Below, piece after piece: positions 21,940-35,001 of a DNA stretch of 64,000 bases. Each line of letters begins with the position of its first letter. Positions within the stretch are counted from its first letter, which is position 1. Made by a program: the position numbers and the translations under genes. Location: positions 766,013 to 830,012 of the forward strand of contig JAQOOI010000058.1 of NCBI GenBank assembly GCA_028554645.1, written 5' to 3'. Below the pieces are notes generated by a model that was given only the letters and a program-made list of their open reading frames with translations, made no database searches and was not told where the DNA came from. Origin of the DNA: Omphalotus guepiniiformis (lineage: Eukaryota > Basidiomycota > Agaricomycetes > Agaricales > Omphalotaceae).

Positions 21940-24900
21940 AAGGATTTACTTTCGATGTGTAGAAGGAGAGAGGATATACAGTATATGTGGACATGCCGAC
22001 GCCTTTAATGCCTGTTAACGTTCACCTCCGTGTTATTGGAGAAAAATGGTAATGTCCTTTCAATGGTCGCATTTCTCGCCCTGTGGTGCTAGTCGTTCGA
22101 GCTATTTCGCAACAGTGGTAGAGACGAAAGAGGATTGAAGGATTCAAATAAAACTGCCAGCTCAGCGCTCACTGGCGAGCGCTTAGCCAGCAGCTCGAGC
22201 GCTTATAAGGCGCGTAGACGCGAACGTTCAGAAAAGTTTCAAAATTTCATCTCTTGGTCTTTTCAAAGTAATGATCTGTTGCTGAGCTTTTTTTGAGCCC
22301 GCCGCCGCGCGCAGACCATCAGATAGATGTCGCTGTTACCGCGCTATTCGAACCATTGATTCGGTGAATCTCCGCTGCGGGAACGCGCGTGTTATCGAAA
22401 CAGAACTTCTTTCAATGGAGGTCAAACGATCAACTTTGCTGTAAAGGAGGCTGTTCAATCCTGCATCTTGTGATCAATTTAGGCTTGAATTGGCCGAATT
22501 ATGTCGACTTTGCAATCCATACCGAGAAAGACCCCATTTCTTCAGCTTCGATTTGCGATGGGTCATTTCAATGTCCCAAAAGGATACAGGTCTGTGCGCT
22601 GTTCAGTTCGACATTTCTGCCCCAAACCAGTTCAACCCACTTTAAGTTCAGGAGACTACTTTTTAACGAAGAAACTCAGTGGGTCCGCTCTTATATTGGC
22701 CAAGCCTGTGCGCAGCGACGTTAATCGTTGGGTTGCCATATTCTCGCCGCGGCCAAGGGAATCTCATCATGGCTCGTTCATTCAATGAAGCATTCCCTGG
22801 CAGACTCTCATAATCAAGACACCGGCTATAGCATATGCACCTAGGAGGGAAACACTTCAATAATGCAGATCGATATTGCGTAACTTTTTCTGAATGAGTG
22901 ATGTGCTCTCGGATAGTAACGTCGTGCGTGGCCAGCTCTAGAGGGGGTTAGTAACTCCTATGGGCATAAGACTTGATAGCGACGGCACGCGAAAATTTGG
23001 GTATCCTGGCTCAAGCATTAAGCTGCTGCGCCAGCGGTGTGTTACACACGACTCAGACACCCTTATCTTCAAACAGAGTAAACATTAGCGACATAGGCTA
23101 AGTATACGCAATCTTACATGGTTCGCCTTTTGACACCGCAGCCGCTTGCTATGGTGCTGGTATGAACGCCGTTAAACATCAGCTCTTGGCAAGCACAGTC
23201 CCAGTGATAATTCTGAATTATTGAGCTGAGACCAGGGTAGTGCGCCCTTTATTCCGTGCGCAGTTTCGTTTTAGCACTCGCGGAAACCCTGACACGCCGT
23301 GAGCACTTCTAGCTGCATGAGCATTCTCTGACTCCTTGCTCGTGCAGCCGAACAGAGGTCTTAAGGGCCTCAAGAACAAGGACCGCATCCGCCCACTTTG
23401 GAGAGATCAAGGAGGTATTGTCTCTGAATCTGGTGCTGCACCCGAAGCTCAGCACAGGGTGTTGTCCTCCGTATAAGAGGCATCTTGATGCTCAAGTCCA
23501 GAAGAAAGGTGTCCGGACATACACAGATGTATTGAATGCTTTATGAAAGAGAGCGACGAACATGTCTTTACTATCATTTCTGCATACATACAATCTGTTA
23601 ATATATGAATGTCATTACGCTTGTCATATGAGTGAAATGATACCTAGATACCAGTTAGACTCACGCTCATATTGGCTTCAAATCGCATACTCGATGTCTT
23701 CGGAAAACGACTTGCTGGAGACGGTGGAGGTCTTGCCGTCTGATCGTGGCACCCAGCAGAGCTCAAAGCTGGATATATAACGCAAATCTGGCTCAGATAC
23801 ACGCCTGTGCTATTGTGAGCAAGTAGTAAGGACATGAGTACATGCATGTACCGAACGAAGGAATAAATTAATAAGAAAACACACCTGTTGCTATCGATTG
23901 GGTTCTTGCTATCGATTGGGTTCTCCCAAGATACAAGATTCACTTCAATTCTCTTTTCAGCTTCCCGGAAACCTCATCCAGCGAGAACAATATCTGCGAA
24001 ACATTTGACAAGATGCCCTTCCGATGCACAGCTGTGAACCAAAGATGTCGGGCCTTCACTGTCTTCCGATGAATTCGCAGTCAAAATGGAACCCATTACC
24101 ATCTAACAGGGGAGAAGGTCATCAATTGGTTCTGGGCGTAGAAAGACAGCCTAGGCAAGCGTTAAATTTGTGGTCAATATTTTCTTATTAGTTGAAAAGC
24201 GACTCCTTGGGGACGCAAATATCGCGAGTTCACGTACTTTCACCGATTCCACGCAATTGTCGTTTAAAAACTCTCTTCATGGATCACGTCTCCCTGATCT
24301 CTGAAATATTTGGGCTGTCGTTGCAGTTAGGATTATAATATTATGGTCCAAGTGAGAAGGCGTTTGCTCGGCAGCGACCGGCCGGCCGGCCACTGTTTTT
24401 TGATTGGTCCCTTCAGCAGCGCTCAACGCCACCAGAACCTAACCAGAACTGAGCTGTTCTGAACGTACTTCCATCATCATATGGCCAAAATGCCCACAAG
24501 CTCGCCACTTGGCTCCTGTTACATTTCAAATATCGAAGGTTCGCTCACACGAGACTCCTATTCTGCTTTGACTGATGCACTTCAAGTATGTTGTCTGTTT
24601 ATGTACAGCTTCATTCATCTATTGAAGTCTTCCATTTGGTATTCACTTACAGGTTTCTAAGGAGACGGAATGCCAATCTATGCGATGACTATGACCGGAA
24701 TATCTTCAAACACCGTACATACATACTTGATATCTCTCAAACGAGCCCACATAAATTGCCCGCAGACCCTTCCATCGAACTCGAATTTCCGTGCCCTACA
24801 CTGGCTCGTGATTAGCGTGTGAGGGGTGGAAACCTTACTTCGCAAATGTGAGTACATACCGAACATATAACACCCATCAAAGGCAAATCAATCCAGGTGC

Positions 24901-25227
24901 CCTCAAATGAAGGCTATATTGAGACCAAGCCGTATGCTGTTGCCGAACAAATATCAGCACATGCCAGCAGATGCCAGCCATCTTTCGAATGTTGTACCTA
25001 AACCTCTCACATCACTATCCGTTTTCGTGCGACATGTCAGCCTCGATATCTCCAAAAAGCTGCTTCGATACTTCCTTGTCAGGGTTCTTTCGACACGCAT
25101 GTACAGCTGCCGCTCAGACGGACTTATGGCATCAGTAAACAGGCCCAAGCTTTATCTTATTTAAAAAGCATTTGTGGTCTTGATGATACTCACCCATACT
25201 CTCCGACCGTGTCCGACGTTACGCTAG
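21940..25227. other. Long region with no gene I can support
   Basis: About 3.3 kb. Short frames at 22389-22788 and 23562-23780 show no family signature. Near 23896-23930 a 16-bp block ('ttgctatcgattgggttc') is repeated in tandem. A GC-rich palindromic patch ('ggccggccggcc') is at about 24380. From 24480 to 25150 several exon-like open pieces with splice-like borders occur upstream of the gene model at 25228; they may be its missing 5' exons, but I could not chain them in one frame. Confidence 0.4.
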
Positions 25228-25954
25228 GTGACGGTCCTCGACATGAGGCTGGTAGACCCAAGGACGCGACATGTCTCTCTCGTCTCGCGTCTACTACTTC
25301 CAACCATGATTTTGTTTTTCTTCCTTGTCAATATCTATACAATGCATGGTGCGAGGTTATTGGAAAGCATGTCTAGTCGAGGCGGAGAGGATAGGATGAC
25401 TGGCGACGCAGGACGGACCCAAGAGGTATGTCAGTTGCGTAATACTTTGTCTTCATATTGACTAATCTAACGTTCTTGCTAGTCGTCTATCGTTACATTC
25501 ACTAGCGCTTCAATAGGTTGTCTTCACGCATGCGGCAGTGCCAACCAGACACAAACCCCACCACATTTCCTAAGCTGCACGTTAGGGGATGCCCCTAAAT
25601 TACCATCGCCGCTTCGCGTCCCATACTCCCTCTTCTCGGAGTTCGGAACTCACATGAGGACTATAATTACCCGTCTTTCTTGGTTTCTGGACCCTGGCCT
25701 TGATACGATGGCATTCCGCTTCGGAAAGGTCAGTAATATATCCTTATTATGCTCACCAATTTAACGGGTCTTACCGTTAATGCTGCGTCTTCTAGAATAT
25801 TGCGGGGAAGATAGTGCGATGGGTACCGTACAACAATCTTCTCGGATCTGAGCTTGCGGGAATTAGGCAGCAGGCATCGGACAGTCAGATGTCGAACGAT
25901 TATGATACGTTCTGGCGTTCAGCGATTGTATCCAATGATGTGTTTGGTTCATAG
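25228..25954 (+). CDS. Hypothetical protein, 3' part of a spliced gene
   Basis: Three exons splice in frame: 25228-25425, 25483-25728, 25796-25954, stop at 25952-25954 (about 200 aa). The left border is a good acceptor (ctag) preceded by a stop, so more exons probably lie upstream and the true start is unknown; the first in-frame ATG is at 25243. A hydrophobic stretch ('MILFFFLVNIYTM') may be a membrane or signal segment. The rest ('LSWFLDPGLDTMAF', 'YDTFWRSAIVSNDVFGS') matches no family I know. Frame continuity across two GT-AG introns is the main support. Function unknown. Confidence 0.42.
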
Positions 25955-28900
25955 ATGTGTAGATTTTATATGGGTTGATCGTTTTCGGTATCGATGGTCA
26001 AGGTTTAATATTAGTGCTGTATGTATAATAGAATATTGGTGTACCAGAGTTACCATATGGTACGATTCAACGAGTGAATGCTCGCGCAACTCTCTCCACT
26101 TCTGCTTTGGTAGGGCTAGTACAGTGTTTTGTATTTAGAACACTGTGTATAACGAAGCGGCTGCATCGAGGTATCACTTCGACATCCGTACACAAAAAAA
26201 CACTGGACGATGTGGACAGACTGTATTGCACTGTACAAAAGGAATTTGCCTCATACTCGCAGATGAACACTACTAGTGGTCAAAAGCAAGTGGTACATGG
26301 ACAGAACGATAAAACCCCAGGGCTTTTATCAATCACGATGGCATCTGCAGTGATCAAAAAATGTATTCGCAGCCGCTAGGCTTAGCTGTGAGTACTGAGT
26401 GATCAGAACGATGTGATTTCCCTTTCCTCTAAACGCCGTCGCACAGGCCTCAGAGCCGAGACTCGTAATCTGCCCCTTCCAAGTTCGACTCGTCCCTCGA
26501 CTTCCACATTGCCCATCGCCTTGTCAAGACAGAAATTGTCGTCTATCTTCGAATCCTTGAACGTCTGTCTCTGCAATGCAGTTAATGCGAGGGAGAGGAG
26601 GGTTCATTGGGATTGCCGATTACCAGACTAGTAAAGATGAGGAAGATGTAGCGGCATATGAAGGTATGGCCAGACGTTGAGGAATACAGAGGAATACGCG
26701 TGTATGGGGTGGTAGGGGGCTCGACTTCCTCAGGTCCCAGGAGTCAAGATGCAGATGAAGTCTCGGACTATGTGAGCTAGGCGACCCCCTGCAACCCCTT
26801 TGCCGCGGCGGTAGACGCCAGACGACCTAAAAGAAGTTCATCTCAACTGATGTTGCCCTTGCTTCGCGAAGGGAAGCGTACCCTCGATGGAGTAACCATG
26901 AGAAAAGAGGCACCCATTATGTGGTATGCGCGTACCTGCCTGTACCTGCGCACCAGCTGAGGAACCTGACACTGAGGTATTCTGCAAACTCGGAGCACAA
27001 AGAGTGCTGTGAGGCGGTTGTTGATTAAGGATGGTGAAAATCGCGAGCACTGGTGATACAGTTGTTGGACGAAACCCTTTGACTAGATAGTCAAGATACA
27101 GAGTGAATAGGGATGGATCGTGGGGACAGTGAATGTCCTTGGCCTATACCACAAGAGGCCGCGGAGGAGTTAGGTCCCAAAATTCCCAAAATGGCTTCTC
27201 TGAATGCCCTGTCCATGAGACGCGTTCACACCCAGTCCTCCGTGACACGAAGCCCAAAGGTTCATCACTTGGGGCAGCGCCAAGGAAAACTCAGCGGAGG
27301 CGGATCTGTGTAGAAAAGCTCTCGCGCTTGTCGTAGAGTGTGATGGGATATATGCTGTGTTGGTGAAGAGAGTCGGTCGGATATGCTGTCTTGGTCAAGA
27401 GAGTAGATGATGGTAGATGATGGTCCATTTTCGGGTTATTTTTCGGCAACGCCAAGGGTCTGATAAGAAGAATACGAAGGGCGGGAATGACGATTGCAAT
27501 TGTCCGTTCATCTTCCCTTTCCCGTACTCTGCATACTCGAAATTCGGGCCTTGCTCTCCCTTCTCAAGCTTGTTCGAGCCATATCCCAACCATCCTTCTC
27601 GCTTTCGAATCCTAGTGCTTCGGACGAAGGTACAAATCCATGCTGCGCAGAGGGCAAATAGTGTGTCGATGATAAGGTCGAAACTGCGAATGTCCACGCA
27701 TGTTGAGTCTGACGTAGACGAGGGGTGTGTTACGCTAGGGTGAGACAGGAATACACACAGTGAGATAAAGTGTCGGCATTTACGTTGGTAGGGGTGACCA
27801 AAATATCATATATTCGAATGAAGCGTCCATGAGGTATGGCGTCTCGGCAGTAGGAGCGGGAGGTGTTGATGACACGTACGGCATCGAGGCAGCAAGTGGC
27901 GTCAATGCATGCGGAAGGAAGGGAGTCAATGCATGCGGAAGGAAGGGAGTCAAGAGAGCGATGGCTTGTGGCGTTTTCGGATTATTCCTATCACAGTGCG
28001 CGCACCACGGCTGAGCAGCTACCAAAGACATCCTAGAAGAAGATCAAATCGTGTGCATATCAGTCACCAAAAGAAAACACTAACCTCTCCACACTTCATC
28101 CCCAACCAACCACCACGCGACTCCCTAGCTCTTACCCGCTGCCCATGTCCCCACCCTCTGTATCTTTATCTCGTGTATCTTTGACCAAATCCCACTAGCA
28201 TTCCTATCCCTAAACCTCCCGCCATCTCTATCCCGTTCTCCACCTAACGACACACGAGGACTATAACTACTCCCCGCTCTCACCCATGTCCGTTCCGCTG
28301 TTACTGTTCCGGCCGTAACGCCCGTGGACCCGAGTGTTGAATAAACAAAGTTGGGTCGGAGGCGTGCGGGACCTCTGTTCGATTGTTTCGGTGGTTTTAA
28401 GGGGAAGGACGGGCTTGACAGGCCCGAAAGAAGCAGAGTTGAAGTTCGGCAGGAAGAGGATAGGAAGGTCAGATTGTAGGAATAGGAGGTGTATCCTCGT
28501 TCTCGCCGTTCTCTTGCAATGTTTTACGAGAATGGTGGAGGACTATTCTGGGTTGGGAGAGGGCGTGGTGCTATGTCGCGATAACAGGAGCGGGCCTTTT
28601 CAACGGGGCTTGATATGATACGAGAGGTCGGGGTGGGAGAGAAGATAAGGGTGGTGGCGGATGTTTAGGCAGAGAAGGAGTGGAAGCAAGGGAGAGGGAT
28701 TGCGAACGACTTTTCAAATCGCTTGTTTGGAGTGCAGCTCGGAGAAAAGAGGAGGTGAAGGTTTTGGCTTTTCAAGCTGCTTTATTCGTTCCTTGCTTGG
28801 TCTAGCTTGAGGAGGCACCATCTCGACATCTCTAATACCCGTCAAGTTTGCCTTTGAGGATTCGTATGCTACGTGGCCATGCAGCGTTCAAGTTCCCTGG

Positions 28901-28969
28901 GTTGTAAAATGTAAATGTAAATATCACGCTCGTTGTCCAAGACAGTGAATACACACCTTTTTTCGCTCA
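25955..28969. other. Region without a supported gene; possible decayed minus-strand gene
   Basis: A minus-strand frame at 27395-27697 has a hydrophobic helix followed by a basic turn ('RIRKREGWLGYG') and hydrophilic sequence. A second at 27780-28031 is Pro/Ala-rich. These could be exons of a one-helix membrane protein, but I found no consistent splice chain. A 25-bp direct duplication ('gtcaatgcatgcggaaggaagg') is at 27901-27950. No RNA gene is seen. Confidence 0.35.
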
Positions 28970-29748
28970 TCAACATTCGCCAATGGGGGTAACACCAGCC
29001 ACGATGATACCCGGACAGACATGCTCTAGCAAGCGCGGAAAACCAACGTTGTCGCGCGTTAAGTTGTTTTGATAAAAAGCTGCAATCGCCTCAGCAATAA
29101 GTTTGGGAACGGGGTTGATGCCGTTCAATGTCCGCTAGAGGTGAATGTCAGTTTGAGCGGGCTAAAGTAGGATTGAAGAACTCACCTTGTCCCCTTGACA
29201 GAGTAGAAGATAATCCAGACGAGACATCACGCATATATCTGGCTTCGCGTCGACAGAAGAACCACACATAATGAAAGACAAGTCGTTCCGCGTATGTATG
29301 ACACGGTCTGCCTCTTCGAAAGAGAGCATGTGCATGATGAAAGCCGCAACGTCTACAACCATCCATTCCTCCCCAGTAGCTGCATCCTGCATATAGCGAA
29401 AGAACAAACGATCGTCCCTGAGCAACGATCCCTCTAGCGGTGTTTTGTGAGCCAGGATGGTGGGCGATACCTTGACATCGGGTAGCATTAAAGAAGGTAG
29501 CAGTATCGACGGTCTCAACCTCGATTGAATGCTATCAACTCATTCTCTGTCCAGGAGCTACCCGACTTCGAGGACAACGTTGGTCATGACGATAAGGAAG
29601 AAAGAGTTTCGGCGTCTTTGTACTTGTTTAGCGCTCCTTCAATCTTACCGTTACATGCAAGTTCGCTACGTCGACGACGAAGACGATATTTGAGGCTTTT
29701 GAAGCCGCGCAGTTCGCTTGGAGTTGCAAGGGTGGGATTGGCATGCAT
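28970..29748 (-). pseudogene. PD-(D/E)xK-like mushroom protein, probably broken
   Basis: The C-terminal part is well formed: exon 29186-29518 joins exon 28970-29134 across a 51-bp GT-AG intron in frame. It carries 'RDDRLFFRYMQD', 'GEEWMVVDVAAF', 'KPDICVMSRLDYLLL', 'QGDK', then 'KLIAEAIAAFYQNN' and 'CPGIIVAGVTP'. PD...(x)xK-type spacing resembles a PD-(D/E)xK nuclease fold; the Glu expected before 'DK' is Gly here. A plausible N-terminus starts at 29748 ('LRGFKSLKYRLRRR', 'LNKYKDAE') but ends at a stop (29584-29586) in another frame, and no intron reconciles the two. I therefore call it a frameshifted gene. Its 5' end is copied at 36518-36735. The family name and the catalytic reading are inference. 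Confidence 0.5.
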
Positions 29749-30040
29749 TAAATTTTGACGAAACGACAGCGTAATTTGAGGAGACCCGTATTGGGGTGCG
29801 TGGCATGTTTCTTTTTCCTTCTTCTTCTACTTCTAAGTTCTGACTTATGATATATAGTTTTTAGGTATCTGCGAGTCTATATCAAGCCTTTTCATACCTC
29901 TGCGACTCATCTTGGCCCGCCCGGCCCAATCAGAATGAAATTCACACTGCGATTCGCCAACGGATAGTTGAGGGAATGGTCCGGAGGGTATCGCTCGCCG
30001 CTCATCATCCAAGGCACATAATCGTTGTGTTATCAAACTT
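29560..30040. repeat. Duplicated segment, copy 1 (pair with 36535-36930)
   Basis: Covers the N-terminal coding part and promoter of the nuclease-like gene. Shared blocks with copy 2 include 'cgtctttgtacttgtttag', 'gcagttcgcttgg', 'gacagcgta.tttgagga', 'tctgacttatg' and 'tctatat'. Similarity fades before 30100. Confidence 0.65.
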
Positions 30041-30731
30041 GCGCAGGCAAACGATGCGGTTATATGTAAGGAGCTCAGGAAGAGGGATGATGCATGATGG
30101 TTTGTGAAGGTTCGCCCGTCATGGTTGAACGTTGAAACGTTGATCCTCTGACCTATGTCACTAACTTTCTTCTCTACTCCTAGTCTCTACATCCTTTGTT
30201 CGTGGATTTTGTCACTCCTGCGCTTCATCACACACATGCTAGGCTAGCGATGAATCGGATGACGACTAAACCAATTCAACAATTCAAAAATTCAGCCTTC
30301 ACTCGTAATGAAATGCAGAGTCGCCCTTCAAGAGGAACATTGTCCGAACATTGTCTTGAAAAGCACAATGCCCACACGTCCAAGGTTTTTCCTCTCCTTT
30401 TTGCTGTTTCGAGCAATCATTACATCCATGGGTTGCGTTACTGACGTGAACTCTTTACTGTAGTGTTCCTACTGTGTTCGAGAACCATGTTGTCGATGGC
30501 AAGCTTGTTGAGCAGCCTCATGTAGTTACATACATTACCTGGTGACCCTTTTCAACACGAGACATAGAGATATTCATATATATGAACTATTGAATTTCGA
30601 CATCGTATGTGAACAATATCTTCTCTTTACTAGATACAATGATGAGAATACCTATCAATTCCACTGTTACTCCAGATGAGTGTATAGACACATCATCAAC
30701 CTGCACTGAAGTACTCATTTATCTGTATCAT
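29749..30731. other. Gene-free interval (promoter side of the decayed gene, then spacer)
   Basis: The first ~350 bp belong to the duplicated segment. The remainder to the GH10 stop is AT-rich, without a supportable frame or RNA. Confidence 0.45.
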
Positions 30732-32468
30732 TTATTGAAACCCTGCAATAATACCATCGAATGCCGGCTTCTTGACTAGGTTCTATGAAATGAGTGAACA
30801 GCAGTAAGCAACGAAGCGCAACTGAAGAGCATATTCACTCGTACCTCATCCCAAGGACAAGCAGCACCTTGTCCTGGGAAGGCCCCAGGAATCCAAGAAA
30901 ACTGAAGCTCGGAATCAGAAACAGAATGCGGAGAAAAAGGAGAGCGCGCGCAAAACTCTACCTTGTCAGTGCTATGATTGGATGTGAGGGAAAAAAACCC
31001 TCGTTAGCCAATCCCATGACAGAGATACGACTCAATAACGAACTAATCCCATATCGTCACCTGGTTACAAAACACTCATATCAATAACCATACCCACTCA
31101 CGCCGAAGAATTTCGGTAATTGAAGAAAAAAACACCCCACGTACCCCGATGCACCCTTCAACCGCATTACACGCCGAAATAACATTCTGATAATCCTTCT
31201 TTTGCTGCGCCAGCAATTCATCCGTCTCAGGAAGTGTCATCCGTATATCAAGCTCCGTAATAGCGACTTCAATCCCCAACGCCGTGAACTGTTCCAAGTT
31301 TTGCTGAAATGTCGTCGGGACTTCTCCTACGATGAAATGGCATTGAAATCCTACACCGTCAATAGGTGTACCGCGTGTTTGAAGGTCTTTGACGAGGTTG
31401 AGCATGGCAGTGGCTTTCGCTCCTTCGCCTTCGATGTTGAAATCGTTGATCTAGGTAGTGATTTTGATTGGAGAGGCCGTCAATGAGAAACTATCTGAGA
31501 TGTGTGTGATGAAACGACGCAAGGGAAGGCTTACGTAGAGTTTGGTGTTTGGGTCGGCTGCTCGTGCTGCTTTGAGTGCTACGTCAACGAAAGACGTTCC
31601 CATCGTGTCAAAGAAGACATCAGACTGGAACGTTCCATCGTCGTTGAAGGGTTCGTTGTTGTACACACACAATAAGCTTCGATGTAACGGAAATGATTTT
31701 TGAATCTGAAATCGTACCGTTGATGACATCCCAGCTGACTATGTAAACAGCAACGATAGCACTCAATAACGAAGAGCTGATGAAGACATCAATCTATACG
31801 TACAACTGCAACTATATGTTAGACGAGATGCCCGAATACAAATAGCCAACGTACATTTCTCCCTTGTAATGACCCACAATAGTACTACAATGCGTCTCCA
31901 CGATACTCGTCAAGGTCTCATTATCGAAATTTCCAGAGGTGACCCAGTCAGGTAACTGACTATGCCACACACAATTATGCCCTAAAGGAACCCGCCGCGC
32001 ACATGAACTCAACGCTCAACAAATTCAAAAGACGCGCAATGCAGACCTCGCAGGATTTGACCATTAGCTTTCGCGAGATTAACAATCTGATCTGCTTCGT
32101 CGAAAGTAAACACCCCTTGCTCAGGTTCCGTCGCGTCCTACAAAAACAAAATTTACAAAACAAACTCCATAATGAGCCCCCATGCATGTACTCACCCACT
32201 TCAAAGCATTCGCAGGTGTAATCTGTCCAAACAGATCAACCTGACTTAAAGTCGCAACGTAAGCAGCATCGGGGAGCTCGGGATTATCAGTCGCGGAGCC
32301 AAAATATAGCTTCCCAGCAGCTTTGGCTACAGTGTTGGTGGAAGCTGTAGAGGTTGATCCAGGAAAGGATGCAGACGAGGAAGCTTGGGGTAGAGCGTTC
32401 GTGACTTGAAATTGAATGAGAGAGAAAAGGAAAGCCAGTGAAGTCGGGAGTGTTGAAAGAAACCTCAT
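30732..32468 (-). CDS. GH10 endo-beta-1,4-xylanase, with irregular splice sites at the active site
   Basis: Minus-strand exons: 32196-32468, 32047-32137, 31855-31981, ~31718-31739, ~31535-31654, 31145-31450, 31044-31060, 30962-30971, 30845-30901, 30732-30782. A signal peptide (~1-25) and a short Ser/Thr linker precede a GH10 barrel; no CBM1 is present. Signatures: 'LFGQITPANALKW', 'LRGHNCVWHSQLP', 'SWDVIN' then 'EPFNDDG' (acid/base Glu), 'INDFNIE', 'GFQCHF', 'ITELDIRM' (nucleophile Glu), 'VTIWDYTDK'. Secreted; cuts xylan backbones. Oddities: the intron splitting Asn from the catalytic Glu has a good donor (31717) but ends in CG, not AG, and the exon before it does not join the upstream exon in phase with the usual 'YSWD'. 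The gene may be newly inactivated, or the true splice pattern escapes me. Confidence 0.82.
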
Positions 32469-35001
32469 TCTTTGGTTCGTGGTTCAAGGGTGAATTCAAG
32501 GGATCAACGTACCGGGTTTCCAGTACCAATTTTTGCTATTGTCTGTTCCTTATATACATTCTCCAAAAAAGAACCTGGTTACACGGGAGTCATGGTGAAT
32601 TATGGTACACTGATATAAGAGAACAGGTACTGACTCGGACGCACACGTGAAATGATCTCCACTGCAAATGGGTACAACGCTCCCAAGCTTCAACGTTTTG
32701 CGTATTTATACGACGGAGGGTCCAAAAATGCAACCGTCCTCACTTGTAGAAATCTTGAAATTTTGAGATTGTCGATGTTTTCGTGTTCTATCGATATACC
32801 AACTTGATACCAACCTGAACCGTTGGCAGAGACTAGAGACTGGGACAGAGAGAAAGGCGAGCCGAAAGCTTTCGACAGAGGAGGATCTGCCAATTCTATA
32901 ATCCTAAATAACGTGCCACGTGCATCACTCCCCGTCACGGCACGTCAATATTTCATGCCCTCTCCCACTCACCGTCACAGGCGCGCTGACAATAGTCATT
33001 ATGGAGAGAATTGAGAGAGCGGACCAACGACACGACGAACAGTGACTCAAATGGACTTTGGATCTAGTGAACGTTCGCTGGCGCGCTTTCCAATATATAT
33101 TTGGCATTCAAGCTCAAGGTACGAAGCTTCACAGTAGTAACCTATTTCTATTCAACTTGTCTTATGACCTTAGGAGACAGTAGTAGTTAAACGGTGAACC
33201 GGGGTTCCGTTTGACCTGAACGACTTTAAAAAGTGGTGCATGGACATTGGGTATTGGAGTATGAGAGAACTTGAGTGTGCTGCGGAATGGGGAGGATGTG
33301 ATTATCCTACCTTTAGCAGTGGGCATAAGGTCACAAGATCGTACGGTTATCCATGTACCTGCGAGCTTGGGATCCGGAGAGCACACCCGGTACAAACAAG
33401 GGATTGGTACGCATCGTGCGACACAGGGTTGTCAATCATCCTAATTTTATACTAATACAGCCTTGTAGGTTATCTGTGCATGGGCTCATGCAGTCACGGC
33501 AACAGGGAGAAGTAGGTGTGCTCGTTCCCGTTGGTATCGGTGCTACGAGGAAGTCTGACGAGTCGGCGGATGATGATGATGAAGATGGGGAAATATCTGT
33601 CGAGATGAACTTATCGTTGAGAATGAGTTGATAACGCCACACTGAAATGACGCAATAGTAAACGCAGTATGTTTTTATTTCATTCTTTTTTTGTTTCGAT
33701 TCTCATACAATCATAACAGAACGAACATGTTTCACTTCACCTTTCTCCGTGACTCTATCTCCTTCACTCCAATTGACGAATCGACCCTCGCTTATCGATT
33801 TCAGTGAGGCCGTGGCTACTCTGACACCACCTAGTTTTCCCTCTGACACCACCTAGTTTTCCCTCTGACTCCCGCATCCACCTCGCTCAATACACGCATA
33901 CACGCAACTTTCGTTCTACGCTTACGCCTCTCCATCTCTGATCTCATCCCCATCCCCATCCCTATCCCACTCAATCGAAACGACAGAAGCGGAACAAGGC
34001 ATTGACCTCGTTCGAATTGAGAACTTCTCGACAGCTTCTGGCGCTAGCGTTAGCTCTGGAAGGGATTAGTTTGAGAAAGTTGAGGGAGGTGATATCGGAC
34101 CGATGATCAGAGCAAAGGAGGAGACAAGTACCGGTACGATTAGCGGGAGAGGGAGGTATCTATCAAGAGATGAAGTACAGAGGCTCGTTGACGAGCATTC
34201 TGATACGATCACTAGACCTGTTCAAACGCAGACGCACATCCCCGTCCCTCGTATGAGTCTGACTGCACAAGCGCAGTATTTGTGTCCGAATACTACGCAT
34301 ATAAACACTTCGCCATATTCTACCCATCTGTATGCGTCGTCGGCGTTGTCACCCGAGTCATACGACTCGATTAGAGACACGTATATCTCCTCGATGGATC
34401 CACTTGTACGTCAAGACAGTCCATCAAAGCAGGACTAGATCCCTACTTCGAATCGGACTATGTAATCGAACTATCCTGCCCATCAAGAATCGTACTACGA
34501 TGTCCCACGTATTTCTGGTGTTTTGCTGTATATGGAACGAATGTCTCCAGTCGAAATGCACCTTGATAAATCAATTGCAAACCTTGACCGACAAACCCCC
34601 CAAAGCACTCATCCTTTTCCCTACATCGTGACGCCAAAACCTAGCAAAAAATTCTTACGTTCGCTTAGCTTCTGATGTTGTTCTTCAAGCTCTAGAAGTC
34701 CCTTTATACATTCGTCAGCTTATAAGATCGGAGCATTGATCGGCCATAAGTAAGTGCTCAATGACTATAGTCAGCAAAAGACAATGAATGATTAATCCAA
34801 GCCTTAGTAACGATATATATCTCTAGATTCTCCTTACAATATACCGGTACTCGCGGTGAATATCTGATTTCACATGCAGCTCCGAGTTACTCTCGCAATC
34901 GAAACACTCACCGTCAACTATGGTGTACGTGACAATGACAAAGAGCCTCGAAAGGTTTAAAACGACACTACGACTCATTGGTATCTTTGCTGGCCTTGCT
35001 C
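32469..35001. other. Divergent intergenic region between the GH10 and alpha/beta-hydrolase genes
   Basis: A TATATA at 32550-32555 lies about 85 bp from the GH10 start on its strand. Acidic or Ser/Thr-rich open pieces occur at 33353-33631 and 34103-34438, without splice links or family signatures. A 23-bp direct duplication ('tctgacaccacctagttttcc') is at 33818-33865. No gene is supported. Confidence 0.4.

Noticed and set aside
22140..22340. Possible tRNA or hairpin RNA in the GC-rich stretch
   Set aside because: Short inverted pieces ('gcgagcgctt', 'gagcgctta') occur, but no cloverleaf, anticodon arm or internal promoter boxes could be aligned.
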